A stretch of 20,468 bases of DNA, taken from positions 1-20,468 of the forward strand of contig CAZKRU010000074.1 of assembly GCA_964555235.1 (NCBI GenBank). The letters are read 5' to 3'. Source of the DNA: CAZKRU01 sp964555235 (lineage in GTDB: Bacteria > Verrucomicrobiota > Verrucomicrobiia > Methylacidiphilales > CAMAQI01). Below the pieces are notes generated by a model, which saw nothing but the letters and a program-made list of their open reading frames with translations, was not told the DNA's origin and did not search any database. Positions 8,634-16,421 of this stretch are shown here, one piece after another. How positions within the stretch are numbered: the first letter of the stretch is position 1; every line of letters starts with the position of its first letter. The position numbers and the translations under genes were made by a program.

Positions 8634-9254
8634 ATGCCATCAGAACATTTGACATCTTCCGGTCGACAGAATATTCGCGCCTTTAGTTTGGTCGAAATTC
8701 TGGTCGTGATGGCAATTGTTGCCAGTCTTACCCTGATCTCGATGCCATTGGTGAGTCAGGTCGTTTCCTCTTTGGATCTCTCTCGAAGTGCGCAGTCCTT
8801 GGAGAATGGGCTTCAACTTTCCCGTCAACACGCCGTCATGGCGGGGGATCCGGTCCAGTTCTGTCTTTATAAAACGGAGGAGGGCTATTGCGCTTTCCAA
8901 GCATATCTTCGAGAAGATACGGGAGCCTGGAAGCCCATCATGAATGTGGGAAAACTTCCCCAGACGATGATTATTAATGATCAACTCTCGGGGGGCTATT
9001 CGACCCTGCTTCAATTTACCGTTCCACTGACCTCATCTGAAATCCAGCGAGTCAAATCGCTCAAAGTGGTCGAAGGGAGAAGTTTTCAGTTTCGAGGCAA
9101 TGGCAGTACGGACCTCTACGCGATTGACGGTCCGACCAGCTGGCATCTGACGATCCATCGACGAGCCGAGCCGGTCATCAATGGTCTGCCGAAGAATTTT
9201 ATCACCCTCAAAGTGAATGCGTTGACGGGGACGGTTAAGGTTTTTCAACCCTAA
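8634..9254 (+). CDS. Verru_Chthon cassette protein D (GspH/FimT-like pseudopilin)
   Basis: 206 residues, 27 bases after the A gene. Leader MPSEHLTSSGRQNIRA, then FSLVEILVVMAIVASL: a prepilin motif with Glu at +5, but the residue before the cut is Ala instead of the usual Gly. Residues ~50-65 (LENGLQLSRQHAVMAG) followed by DPVQFCLY match the GspH/FimT pattern, in which an Arg-Gln/Ser-x-Ala-rich helix precedes the beta sandwich. It completes a GspI-J-K-H-like set with the three genes upstream. No strong SD is visible before ATG 8634. Last gene of the + strand operon; an inverted repeat follows 66 bases later. Confidence 0.8.
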   Translation: MPSEHLTSSGRQNIRAFSLVEILVVMAIVASLTLISMPLVSQVVSSLDLSRSAQSLENGLQLSRQHAVMAGDPVQFCLYKTEEGYCAFQAYLREDTGAWKPIMNVGKLPQTMIINDQLSGGYSTLLQFTVPLTSSEIQRVKSLKVVEGRSFQFRGNGSTDLYAIDGPTSWHLTIHRRAEPVINGLPKNFITLKVNALTGTVKVFQP

Positions 9255-9320
9255 TCCCTCGGTTTGTTTAAGAAACTCCCAATCTTTAGAGATCCTATGG
9301 AAATAAGAAAAAAGGTGAGG

Positions 9321-9448
9321 TTTCACACAAAGGCACAAAGCTCACAAAGGAAATCCAGTTTTTATTTTTGGGAGCAAAGAACCGGTCACTCAAAGGATTG
9401 AAACAAAAAAGGATTCCCCCTTTGTGAGCTTTGTGCCTTTGTGTGAAA
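9321..9448. repeat. 30-bp perfect inverted repeat with 68-bp spacer between convergent operons
   Basis: The left arm 9321-9350 begins tttcacacaaaggcacaaag and the right arm 9419-9448 is its exact reverse complement. Each arm is built of near-repeats of a cacaaag unit spaced 8-9 bases. The spacer (9351-9418) holds no gene. The element lies between the 3' ends of two convergent operons, so it could act as a bidirectional terminator or transcript-stabilising stem. Its arms resemble short-period 'acaaagg' dispersed repeats that I associate with verrucomicrobial and planctomycete genomes, so a MITE-like origin is possible. No target-site duplication is evident. The structure is certain, the role inferred. 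Confidence 0.85.
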
Positions 9449-9484
9449 CAATCAGGGGTCTGGATTCTACGCTCATGATTGGGA

Positions 9485-10516
9485 TTACGAAACCGGTTTG
9501 CTTCGCATCTTGCTGACGGTTTCCCATAAGGCCCGCTGACAGCGCTGAGGCGGAAGGCCTTTGAGAACCTGTTCTAGGTCATCGACGACCATGTGTCCCA
9601 TCCAGGGCCAGATTTCAGGAATGTTTCCTGCGCGATGGGCTTGCAGGAGGGTGTTCGGAGTTTTTCGGGCCCGGTGTCCTGCAGGAATCGGTTCATCCGG
9701 CCATACATCAATAGCGGCACGAATTTGACCTGCCCCAGCGGCATCGAGGAGATGATCAAAGTTGACAATTCCAGCGCGACTTACCAGGACCACAATGGCG
9801 CCAGGCTGCATGCTTGAAAAATATTTCGCATCAATTTTTCCAGAATTTTCCGTGGTGGTGGCAGCCAGGAGGAAGACGACTGCGGATCGTTTGAAGCAAT
9901 CTTCCAGCGAAACCGATTCGACTCCGAGCTCGTTCAGAACACTCGAGTGGATCCACGGGTCGTGAACGAGAATTTCGCGACTGAAAGGACGAAGCAGAGG
10001 AAGCAATGCCTTTCCGACATTGCCACAGCCGACCACCCCAATGGGACGATTGCTGAGAAGGATTGAATCTTGGTTGTCTCCTTCACCGTAAAGCGTTTCA
10101 TTTCCCTGACGGATCGCGGCATCGGCTTGATGAATGCGTCTGGCACAAGAGAGCGCCATCCCGAGGGCCATCTCAGCAACCGGTTTTGAAAAGACCGGAG
10201 CGGTGGAGAGGACGTAGATCCCCCGGCGATGACATTCCATGTAATCAATGTTGGGGAGAAAGTTGCTCTCGACATTAAAGACTACTTTCAAATTGGGGGC
10301 CCGATCCAATCGTTCTTTCGGGAGAGCAGATTGCCCAATGAGAGCGACCGCTTCGGGAAGATGCTTTTCAATGTAGTCATCGGAAGCAGGTGCGCTGTCA
10401 TGCCAGATCACGTTTCCAAGCGATTCGAGTCTTGTTCGGGTTGGTTGATCAAAAATCAATTTGATGGGGCGAGGATGCGTGTCGGTTAAAATTAGCGGTC
10501 GGTTCGTGTTGCTCAT
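9485..10516 (-). CDS. D-isomer specific 2-hydroxyacid dehydrogenase
   Basis: 343 residues, cytoplasmic, NAD(P)-dependent oxidation/reduction of a 2-hydroxy/2-keto acid. The Rossmann motif GVVGCGNVG is at 160-168, followed by an acidic residue (VHDPW, Asp186) that favours NAD. The family catalytic triad is visible: Arg247 (VSRAG), Glu275 (DVWPDEP) and His294 (QAHRAGN). Length and order of domains are normal. ATG 10516 follows the DUF1961 gene stop by 42 bases on the same strand. As the last gene of the polysaccharide cluster it may process an acidic sugar-derived 2-keto acid, but the substrate cannot be read from sequence. Confidence 0.9.
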   Translation of the reverse strand: MSNTNRPLILTDTHPRPIKLIFDQPTRTRLESLGNVIWHDSAPASDDYIEKHLPEAVALIGQSALPKERLDRAPNLKVVFNVESNFLPNIDYMECHRRGIYVLSTAPVFSKPVAEMALGMALSCARRIHQADAAIRQGNETLYGEGDNQDSILLSNRPIGVVGCGNVGKALLPLLRPFSREILVHDPWIHSSVLNELGVESVSLEDCFKRSAVVFLLAATTTENSGKIDAKYFSSMQPGAIVVLVSRAGIVNFDHLLDAAGAGQIRAAIDVWPDEPIPAGHRARKTPNTLLQAHRAGNIPEIWPWMGHMVVDDLEQVLKGLPPQRCQRALWETVSKMRSKPVS

Positions 10517-10558
10517 GGTTTACAGGTGGTTTTGATTTGGTTCTGATTGATTTGAAAG

Positions 10559-11767
10559 TCAGGGATTTGCGGGTGATCGCTCCAGCTTGGAGACTTGGAA
10601 GTTGGCGAGGGTTGCCTCCATATTACTGCCAGAGAAAAGTCGAATTCCAAAACAACCCTTTTCCAGAGGAGTGCCATACACGCCACCATCCAGATAACTG
10701 TGGATCAACTTCTCGTCGACATAGATTTGAATGGTGGACTGACTTCTTAGAATCTCGACATGGTAGGTCTTTCCGAGTTGAGCGCAGGGATCCGGAATAA
10801 CGGTGGAGAGCATTCGCAGGCCTCGTCCCGTCTTGCGAAGATTGGAACAGCCGGTTGTCCCACGATAGAGGGAGACATGGTAGGTCTCGATTCCGTAATT
10901 GTAATCGACCATCGGCCCGGAGGAGCTTTCATAGCCATTCGGAGTGAGTGGAATCGCCGGAAATGCGAAGAGACATCCGGAGCCGATTCCCTCCGAAGCG
11001 ATCGGCTTAAAATCAAATGAGATGAGGGCATTGTCAAAGGGCTTCATGCAAAAAACAGAAATCCCATTGCCGTTAAGATGGAGCTGTTTGTTTTCCGCTT
11101 TGACTTCACCCTTCCCAAAGACCTTCCATTGATCGGAGAGGGAGGAAAAGTCATCCGCAAAGAGGGTCGATTTCGGGGTGACCTGAAAAATCTTCGGTTT
11201 TGACTTGAGCAGCAGACAAAGTTTTTGCGCTTCTTTTAAGTAATCCTGGGCGTGTTCCGCTCTGAAAAAGAGATCAATTCCGGGTTTGGCTTCGACCCAT
11301 GCCATCATCCAATCCTTTACAATCGCTTTGTCATCCGAGAGCAATCCATGGACCGACTTCAAAGTATCCCGCAGTTGTTTTTTCCAGAGCTCTGAGATTT
11401 CTTCAGAGGTCTCCTTTTTGTAAATAAGAATCTCCGCTTCTGGATTCAGGGAAGAGGACGATTCCTTCATTCTCGCGGTGATTCGTGCGGAAAGATCGGG
11501 ATACGTGGAAGAAGTCTGTTGGCCGGTTTTTTGGACGGCGGGCTTTAATAATTCCAAGAGCTGATCGGCGTTCGACTTGATTTCTTCCAACGGGAGTGGG
11601 TCGCTTTTGGAAAGTTCAACCAGTTTTGCTGACAGAAGAAGACATTCGGCTTGTTTTTCGAAATCTGCACGCACGAGGTTTGTCATAACAGTAACTCCGA
11701 GGATGATAAAGATGAATATCAAACTCCTGATTTTTGAGTGGTAACCGAATTGAGTGTTGATCTTCAT
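10559..11767 (-). CDS. Secreted protein with DUF1961 (YesU-like) concanavalin-type domain
   Basis: 402 residues from ATG 11767. The reading frame extends further upstream to a TTG, but MKINTQFGYHSKIRS plus the hydrophobic run LIFIFIILGVTVMTNLVRA is a clear signal peptide, so the ATG is preferred. Residues ~35-200 are charged and helical with no recognised family. Residues ~203-395 match DUF1961: FADDFSSLSDQW, then ETYHVSLYRG, CSNLRKTGRG, a DP, and DEKLIHSYLDGG with a closing strand GIRLFSGS. YesU of Bacillus subtilis, from the rhamnogalacturonan region, has this fold; its exact reaction is uncertain, and a glycan-binding or glycan-cleaving role is inferred. The start is 40 bases after the sulfatase stop; that gap contains a small ggcg/cgcc hairpin. 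Confidence 0.72.
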   Translation of the reverse strand: MKINTQFGYHSKIRSLIFIFIILGVTVMTNLVRADFEKQAECLLLSAKLVELSKSDPLPLEEIKSNADQLLELLKPAVQKTGQQTSSTYPDLSARITARMKESSSSLNPEAEILIYKKETSEEISELWKKQLRDTLKSVHGLLSDDKAIVKDWMMAWVEAKPGIDLFFRAEHAQDYLKEAQKLCLLLKSKPKIFQVTPKSTLFADDFSSLSDQWKVFGKGEVKAENKQLHLNGNGISVFCMKPFDNALISFDFKPIASEGIGSGCLFAFPAIPLTPNGYESSSGPMVDYNYGIETYHVSLYRGTTGCSNLRKTGRGLRMLSTVIPDPCAQLGKTYHVEILRSQSTIQIYVDEKLIHSYLDGGVYGTPLEKGCFGIRLFSGSNMEATLANFQVSKLERSPANP

Positions 11768-11807
11768 GTGATGTAACCGTAGGGAGCGAGTGGCGAAGTC
11801 GCCGAGG

Positions 11808-13319
11808 CTATGCGACGGCAATTCGGGGCATTCGCAACGTCTCTTTTTTCATCTCGGTTTTGAAAAACTTGCGGATCAGGGAGTTTTTTAGTTCCTGAGA
11901 ATTTGGTTCGTTCCAGAGATTCATCGTTTCGCCGGGATCTGATTCCAAATCGAAGAGCTCACCGTCATCACTTCCTGCGTAAATCGTAATTTTATTCCGC
12001 TTGGTGATGTACGTGTGAAGGTGAATGGTGGTCGGCTCATGCCGATTTTCAACGATCACATGATCCCGTGCCGAGGGGCTTTCATTTTGCCAAACCGAGA
12101 GCTGATTGACTCCTTGCATCTCTGCCGTTGGGGTAAGTCCAGCGGCGGTGAGAAACGTCGGAGCCAGATCGATGAGGCTTTGGAGGGCGTCATTCACAGT
12201 TCCGGCGGGAACATGCCCGGGGTAACGCACAATGAAGGGGAGTTTGAGGAGGTCTTCGTAATGAAACGGGCCTTTTGCGACGAGTCCGTGTTGGCCGAGG
12301 AAGTGGCCATGATCGGTCGTGAAGACGACGATGGTATTTTCGGTCAAATGATTCCGATCCAAGGCATCGAGAATTTTTCCAATTTCACGATCCATCAGGC
12401 CAATCATTCCATAATAGGTTGCCATATCCTGGCGTAAGGAGCCCTCTTCGTGGAGATGGGAGTGAAAGCCATGCATGGCGTATCCGGTCTCTTTCCATGG
12501 AGAGAAATCCGCCTCTGGTTTCTGTGTTTCCGAAAAGTGCGATGGATTCCTCTCGTGTTCGCCTGGCGTCACTTGACCAATCGGCATTTTTTTCGGGTCG
12601 TATTGCGAATCCCAAGGCTCGGGGACAAGATAGGGAGGGTGAGGGTCGTGAAAGCTTGCCCAGAGAAAGAACGGTTTTTCTTCAGCCGCATAGCGATCCA
12701 AATGAGCGATACTCCGCTCTGCCGTCCAACAGGAGTAATGAAACTCCTCCGGCAAATCCCAGCGGTGGTGACGTTTTTTTGCGGTGGGATCAGCAGGCCA
12801 TGATTGGAAATAGTCGCGCCAGTTTTTCAGGCCCTTTTGCTCCATCCAAATCGCGTAATGCTGGCCGACGTGCGATTCATCGGCATGATTCCGGGCAAGT
12901 TCAACTTCCTCAAACCCATACCACGGGCCCCGGAAATTTTTCCAGAACTCCAAATCTCGCAAGGTCGGTTGGCACTCGATGGAGGTCCATGGTTCCACCG
13001 AGGCGAGGGGTTGAAAGTGGGCTTTTCCGATCAGGGCGGTGCCGTATCCATTTTCGCGCAGGTGATCTCCCAAAGTCTTTTGATCTTCGCAGAGTTTCGT
13101 TCCCAGGGTCCAACACCCATGTTCGGATGGATATTGTCCGGTGATAATACTGGCGCGGGTCGGCGAGCAGGTCGGGTTGGGACAATATGCCCGGGTGAAA
13201 CGGGTTCCTTCACGAGCGAGTCGGTCCAAGGCAGGAGTTTTAATGAGGGGGTTATCAATCCCGAGTGTATTCCAATGCTGCTGGTCACTCGTGATTAAAA
13301 GAATGTTGGGTCTTTTCAT
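11808..13319 (-). CDS. Type I (formylglycine-dependent) sulfatase, no signal peptide
   Basis: 503 residues. The signature CSPTRASIITG is at 51-61: Cys51 is the residue converted to formylglycine and Arg55 completes C-x-P-x-R. Other active-site elements: Asp12 in ITSDQQ (metal), GKAHF (Lys99, His101), SFHDPHPPY (His224), DHG at 336-338 and the G..HGLVAKG segment (Lys349). It hydrolyses sulfate esters from a carbohydrate or small molecule. Unlike most carbohydrate sulfatases of this kind, the protein begins directly with MKRPNILLITSDQQ and has no export signal, so it probably acts in the cytoplasm on imported oligosaccharides. The maturase is not in the window. It has a 150-base upstream gap, so it may have its own promoter. 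Substrate class cannot be assigned by eye. Confidence 0.93.
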   Translation of the reverse strand: MKRPNILLITSDQQHWNTLGIDNPLIKTPALDRLAREGTRFTRAYCPNPTCSPTRASIITGQYPSEHGCWTLGTKLCEDQKTLGDHLRENGYGTALIGKAHFQPLASVEPWTSIECQPTLRDLEFWKNFRGPWYGFEEVELARNHADESHVGQHYAIWMEQKGLKNWRDYFQSWPADPTAKKRHHRWDLPEEFHYSCWTAERSIAHLDRYAAEEKPFFLWASFHDPHPPYLVPEPWDSQYDPKKMPIGQVTPGEHERNPSHFSETQKPEADFSPWKETGYAMHGFHSHLHEEGSLRQDMATYYGMIGLMDREIGKILDALDRNHLTENTIVVFTTDHGHFLGQHGLVAKGPFHYEDLLKLPFIVRYPGHVPAGTVNDALQSLIDLAPTFLTAAGLTPTAEMQGVNQLSVWQNESPSARDHVIVENRHEPTTIHLHTYITKRNKITIYAGSDDGELFDLESDPGETMNLWNEPNSQELKNSLIRKFFKTEMKKETLRMPRIAVA

Positions 13320-13469
13320 AAAAAAACAGCGCCTGACTCAGTCTACACACAATGTACCTTCATGCTGCAATAGTTGGCAAGTTGATGGATATGATGCACG
13401 TAACAGAAAGATTATGCGCTAGAAATCTGATGGGTGAAACGATCCACGCTCTTTTTGTCTGAGATCGTC
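13320..13469. other. Intergenic gap upstream of the sulfatase
   Basis: 150 bases without a gene. On the - strand, TTGCCA (13376-13371) stands 18 bases from TACATT (13352-13347), a weak promoter-like pair (4 of 6 each) about 30-60 bases before the sulfatase ATG. This is the largest gap inside the - strand cluster and a plausible internal promoter site. No SD precedes the sulfatase start. Nothing else stands out. Confidence 0.25.
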
Positions 13470-14546
13470 TTAGGATCTACACCACGGTTGATCCGTAGTT
13501 ACAAGAGGGGTTCCTGCCTCGACTGCTTTGGAAATCATCATGCCGAGATAGTGATCATGTGAGGCTTCCGCTAAGGAGTAAAAACTTTCTCCGCCCTGCG
13601 TGTACTCATGCATTTTCTGTAAGCAACTCGCCACTGCAATTTCGTCATCATTGAGTGAAGCGGGTGCAAAAGGATTTTTGTAAATCCAGCGATTTTCAAA
13701 AAGAAATCCTTTGTGGTAATTTCCTTCCAGATTTCCTTCTTCCCCTGCATTTTGACGGATCAATTCTCCTCGAATCGGAGTGCGATAGTCTTCCAAATAA
13801 CGAACGGTCTTGTCGTTGATTTCTCCTCGCTCCCCTCGGAGCAAAACCCGTAGGGAACGGATCCAAGAAAAGTACTGGTCTCCTGCGAAATCAAAAATCC
13901 CCATGCGATCTCCAAAATCGAGCCAGGCCAAGTCCTGGCTTGAGTCCTTAATTTTTTCAGCGGCAGGAGGACCGTTTCTTCCGGGTCCCTGTACGATCGG
14001 GGAGTTAAACTTCATCGCCCGAATCGTTGCTTTTTCAAACCCGATCCCAAGATATTTACGGATCAAACTGACGCCATGATAGCCGTGTGCCACTGAAACC
14101 TGGGCTTCACTGACTTTTCCAAGCTTTCCTGTTGCAATCAGATTCAATCGGGCTGCGTGAAACGGTTGAAGAAAGTATTGTTCTGCGACTTGAATCTTCG
14201 TCTTTCCTAGATCGCTTTGGTAAAGTGCCAGTAATCCCTCCAGATCCGGTGCCGGAGGGGTTTCAGCCAAGATGTGCATCCCCCGTTCGTTTGTTTCCCG
14301 AATCAAGATCGGCATGGAGGGCCATGAAACTGAGGCGACGACAAAATCCGGTGCCGCTTTTGATTTCACTTCATCAAGCGTCGGATAGGTTGGAACCCCC
14401 CACTTCTTTTGAAAGACTTTTGCCTTTTCGGGGTCCCGGATAAGCGCGGCGTTGACGCAGAACTTTTCCGGCAATGCCTGCGCAATCCTTAAGTAAAAAT
14501 CGGCGCGCCATCCTCCCCCAACGATTGCAAATGGAATCGGCTTCAT
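13470..14546 (-). CDS. Gfo/Idh/MocA-family oxidoreductase lacking the EKP lysine
   Basis: 358 residues from ATG 14546. Longer in-frame starts exist, but this ATG overlaps the previous gene's TGA as ATGA, has GGGAGA at 7 bases and begins with MKPIPFAIVGGGW, the normal family N-terminus. The NAD(P)-binding motif VGGGWRADF (9-17) opens the Rossmann domain. The usual EKP at the end of beta-5 is replaced by ETPPAP at 95-100, so the conserved catalytic/cofactor lysine is missing. EQYF (122-125) and HGYHGVSLIRKYLG (154-167) start the C-terminal domain. I recognise this ETPPA variant as a subgroup of the family, so it may be a natural feature rather than decay. Probably handles a sugar or sugar acid with the oxidoreductase encoded immediately upstream. 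Confidence 0.85.
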   Translation of the reverse strand: MKPIPFAIVGGGWRADFYLRIAQALPEKFCVNAALIRDPEKAKVFQKKWGVPTYPTLDEVKSKAAPDFVVASVSWPSMPILIRETNERGMHILAETPPAPDLEGLLALYQSDLGKTKIQVAEQYFLQPFHAARLNLIATGKLGKVSEAQVSVAHGYHGVSLIRKYLGIGFEKATIRAMKFNSPIVQGPGRNGPPAAEKIKDSSQDLAWLDFGDRMGIFDFAGDQYFSWIRSLRVLLRGERGEINDKTVRYLEDYRTPIRGELIRQNAGEEGNLEGNYHKGFLFENRWIYKNPFAPASLNDDEIAVASCLQKMHEYTQGGESFYSLAEASHDHYLGMMISKAVEAGTPLVTTDQPWCRS

Positions 14547-15607
14547 AGCGTTCTCCCGTCTCTTCCTCCGCCTGTTCCCGAGTACGGTTGACCGGGATTC
14601 CAATCCACGGCAGGTGGAGGCGAGAATTGATGAAGGGGAAAGGTGACTTTGCAGCGGTGCTTGCTGGAAAGATAGGCGCCGTCACATAATTCTGAAGCCA
14701 TGAGAGAGCTTTCGAGAACTCGATAATCAGTCTTTTGGGTCGCAATCTGCTGGGCAAGATTTTCCAGATGTCGTTGATGTCCGGCATTGGGGAATTCCGT
14801 TGGAACAATGTAATCTCCGGCAGGATGCGAGCTATTCTGAAGAAAATAACCATTTTCCCAACCGTAGAACTCGATCTTTCCTTTGCTTCCAATCAGATGA
14901 AAAACCACATTCTTATTGGCGGCATTGACCAAGACGAAATCTCCGGTGTTCATGACTAAGCGAACCCCGCTCTTGGTTTGAACATAAGTCACGGCGGTGG
15001 TTTCCACCTGCATCCCGTCGCGATACGTTCGAGTGCTTGAATCGCAGATGGCTAGTAGAAAATCGATCGGCTCCAGTCGGGTCAGATTCACAAAGAAATT
15101 AAACCAGTGGATCCCCGCGTTGAAGAGGTCCCATTTATTGCATTGAACTTCAACGAGTTGAAGGTCTCCGATTTCACCATTCTGAACGCGCTCGATGATT
15201 TCCAAGGGAGTTTTCCGGGTCAGGAGTCCATGAGGGACGACCGTGGGAATCTTTTTTGCTTGAATCGCCTCTCGGATCCGGCGCCCTGAAGCGGCATCAC
15301 ACCCGACCGGCTTTTCGACCAGCAATCCTTTGAGCGTGGGCATTTGTAAAGCGGCGAGCGTAATTTCCTCGTGCGAGGGAGCGTAGGTGCTGACACAAAC
15401 GACATCCGTCGGACATTGCTTAAATAACTCCGGATAACTGGAAAAAGTCTGAATCCCGGGATAGGTTTCCTTCAGTTTTTGGCAAACCTCCGGGCGAAGA
15501 TCAACGACTGCGGTGAGATCATAATCGTTGGAGAGATGAAGTCCCCCGAGGCTTAATTGGCCTCCGAGTCCTCCCCCGATAACCGATGCTTTTAGTTTGG
15601 TTCTCAT
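14543..15607 (-). CDS. Gfo/Idh/MocA-family oxidoreductase
   Basis: 354 residues. N-terminal Rossmann motif VIGGGLGGQ at 9-17; EKPVG at 98-102 supplies the conserved lysine of the family; DLFNAGIHWFNFF (160-172, His167) is the typical substrate-site helix of the C-terminal alpha/beta domain. It catalyses NAD(P)-dependent oxidation or reduction of a sugar or derivative in the cytoplasm. The extreme C-terminus (SPPPAVDWNPGQPYSGTGGG) is low-complexity and may be disordered. It starts 19 bases after the acetylesterase gene and its stop overlaps the start of the second oxidoreductase (ATGA), so the two are translationally coupled and possibly work as a pair. Confidence 0.9.
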   Translation of the reverse strand: MRTKLKASVIGGGLGGQLSLGGLHLSNDYDLTAVVDLRPEVCQKLKETYPGIQTFSSYPELFKQCPTDVVCVSTYAPSHEEITLAALQMPTLKGLLVEKPVGCDAASGRRIREAIQAKKIPTVVPHGLLTRKTPLEIIERVQNGEIGDLQLVEVQCNKWDLFNAGIHWFNFFVNLTRLEPIDFLLAICDSSTRTYRDGMQVETTAVTYVQTKSGVRLVMNTGDFVLVNAANKNVVFHLIGSKGKIEFYGWENGYFLQNSSHPAGDYIVPTEFPNAGHQRHLENLAQQIATQKTDYRVLESSLMASELCDGAYLSSKHRCKVTFPLHQFSPPPAVDWNPGQPYSGTGGGRDGRTL

Positions 15608-15626
15608 AGATTGTTGTTTTGAAGTT

Positions 15627-16412
15627 TTAATTGGAGGAGGGCTCTTTGAGAAGGGACGCTAAAGGAATTTTTTGCGCTCGTAAGGAGGTGGTGAATAATT
15701 CTGAGACCAGACGCGCTCCGGTTTCGGAGAGGTGGGAGTTATCGGATTTTCCATTCGGGTAAAAGGAGAGTGCTCCGGGGGCGAAATGCAAGTAGAGTGT
15801 TTTTGCCTTTTCGGGCCCGAAGGATTCAAGAAGCGTTCCTGTCTGCTCGTTCAGATCCACGCAGGGAACCTGGAGCAGGGCGGCGCATTGTCGAACGGCT
15901 TCCGGATAGGCGCCAAGGGTGGGCTTCGGCTTACCGTCTTCAGAAAACGAGCAACGATAAATGGATGTTGCAAGAAGGGGAAACGCTCCTTTGGCCCGAG
16001 TTTCCTCGACATATTTTGTGAGGAACGTGCGATAATCGGTGTTGGAGTCTGTGTAGAGTTTTGGCTTCTCCTTTTTTTGATCATTGTGCCCAAATTGAAT
16101 AATGACCCAATCCCCGGGTTGAAGAGCGGAAACAATGGGAGTCCAGAGTCCTTCATCAAAAAAGCTTCGAGTGCTACGGCCGTCTTTTGCATGATTTTCA
16201 ATTTTGACTTCGCTTTTAAAATATTGCGGCAAGAGTTGCCCCCATCCTCGCTCCGGGTTTCCTCCTTCCAGGTTTTTCTGGGCCATCGTGGAGTCGCCAA
16301 TCATGTAAATACGGGGGGATCGAGTGAGGCTTTCAGATGAAAACATAGGCATGAGGGTTAAAAAGAAAAAGAGGAGGTTTCTGAAGAGGTGTCCTGACGA
16401 CATGGCGGTCAT
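15627..16412 (-). CDS. Secreted SGNH hydrolase, rhamnogalacturonan acetylesterase type (CE12-like)
   Basis: 261 residues. N-terminal hydrophobic run NLLFFFLTLMPMF is a signal peptide; an alternative ATG at 16403 would keep it. The four SGNH blocks are present: YMIGDSTMA (catalytic Ser41), AKDGRSTRSF (Gly78), FGHNDQ (Asn110) and DNSH (Asp224, His227). The spacing and the GDSTMA/FGHNDQ wording fit rhamnogalacturonan acetylesterases such as YesT/RhgT (CE12), which remove acetyl groups from pectic rhamnogalacturonan. It begins 9 bases after the stop of the upstream beta-helix gene, so the two secreted proteins are co-translated. Other acetylated sugars are possible as substrate. Confidence 0.88.
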   Translation of the reverse strand: MTAMSSGHLFRNLLFFFLTLMPMFSSESLTRSPRIYMIGDSTMAQKNLEGGNPERGWGQLLPQYFKSEVKIENHAKDGRSTRSFFDEGLWTPIVSALQPGDWVIIQFGHNDQKKEKPKLYTDSNTDYRTFLTKYVEETRAKGAFPLLATSIYRCSFSEDGKPKPTLGAYPEAVRQCAALLQVPCVDLNEQTGTLLESFGPEKAKTLYLHFAPGALSFYPNGKSDNSHLSETGARLVSELFTTSLRAQKIPLASLLKEPSSN

Positions 16413-16421
16413 TATTTCCAG

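Noticed and set aside
12419..13144. 241-codon + strand frame opposite the sulfatase
   Set aside because: It lies antisense to a gene with all sulfatase motifs; its translation is low-complexity and Arg/Ser/Pro-rich.
13330..13469. Possible small RNA or riboswitch upstream of the sulfatase
   Set aside because: No extended stem or known riboswitch core could be made out in the 150 bases.
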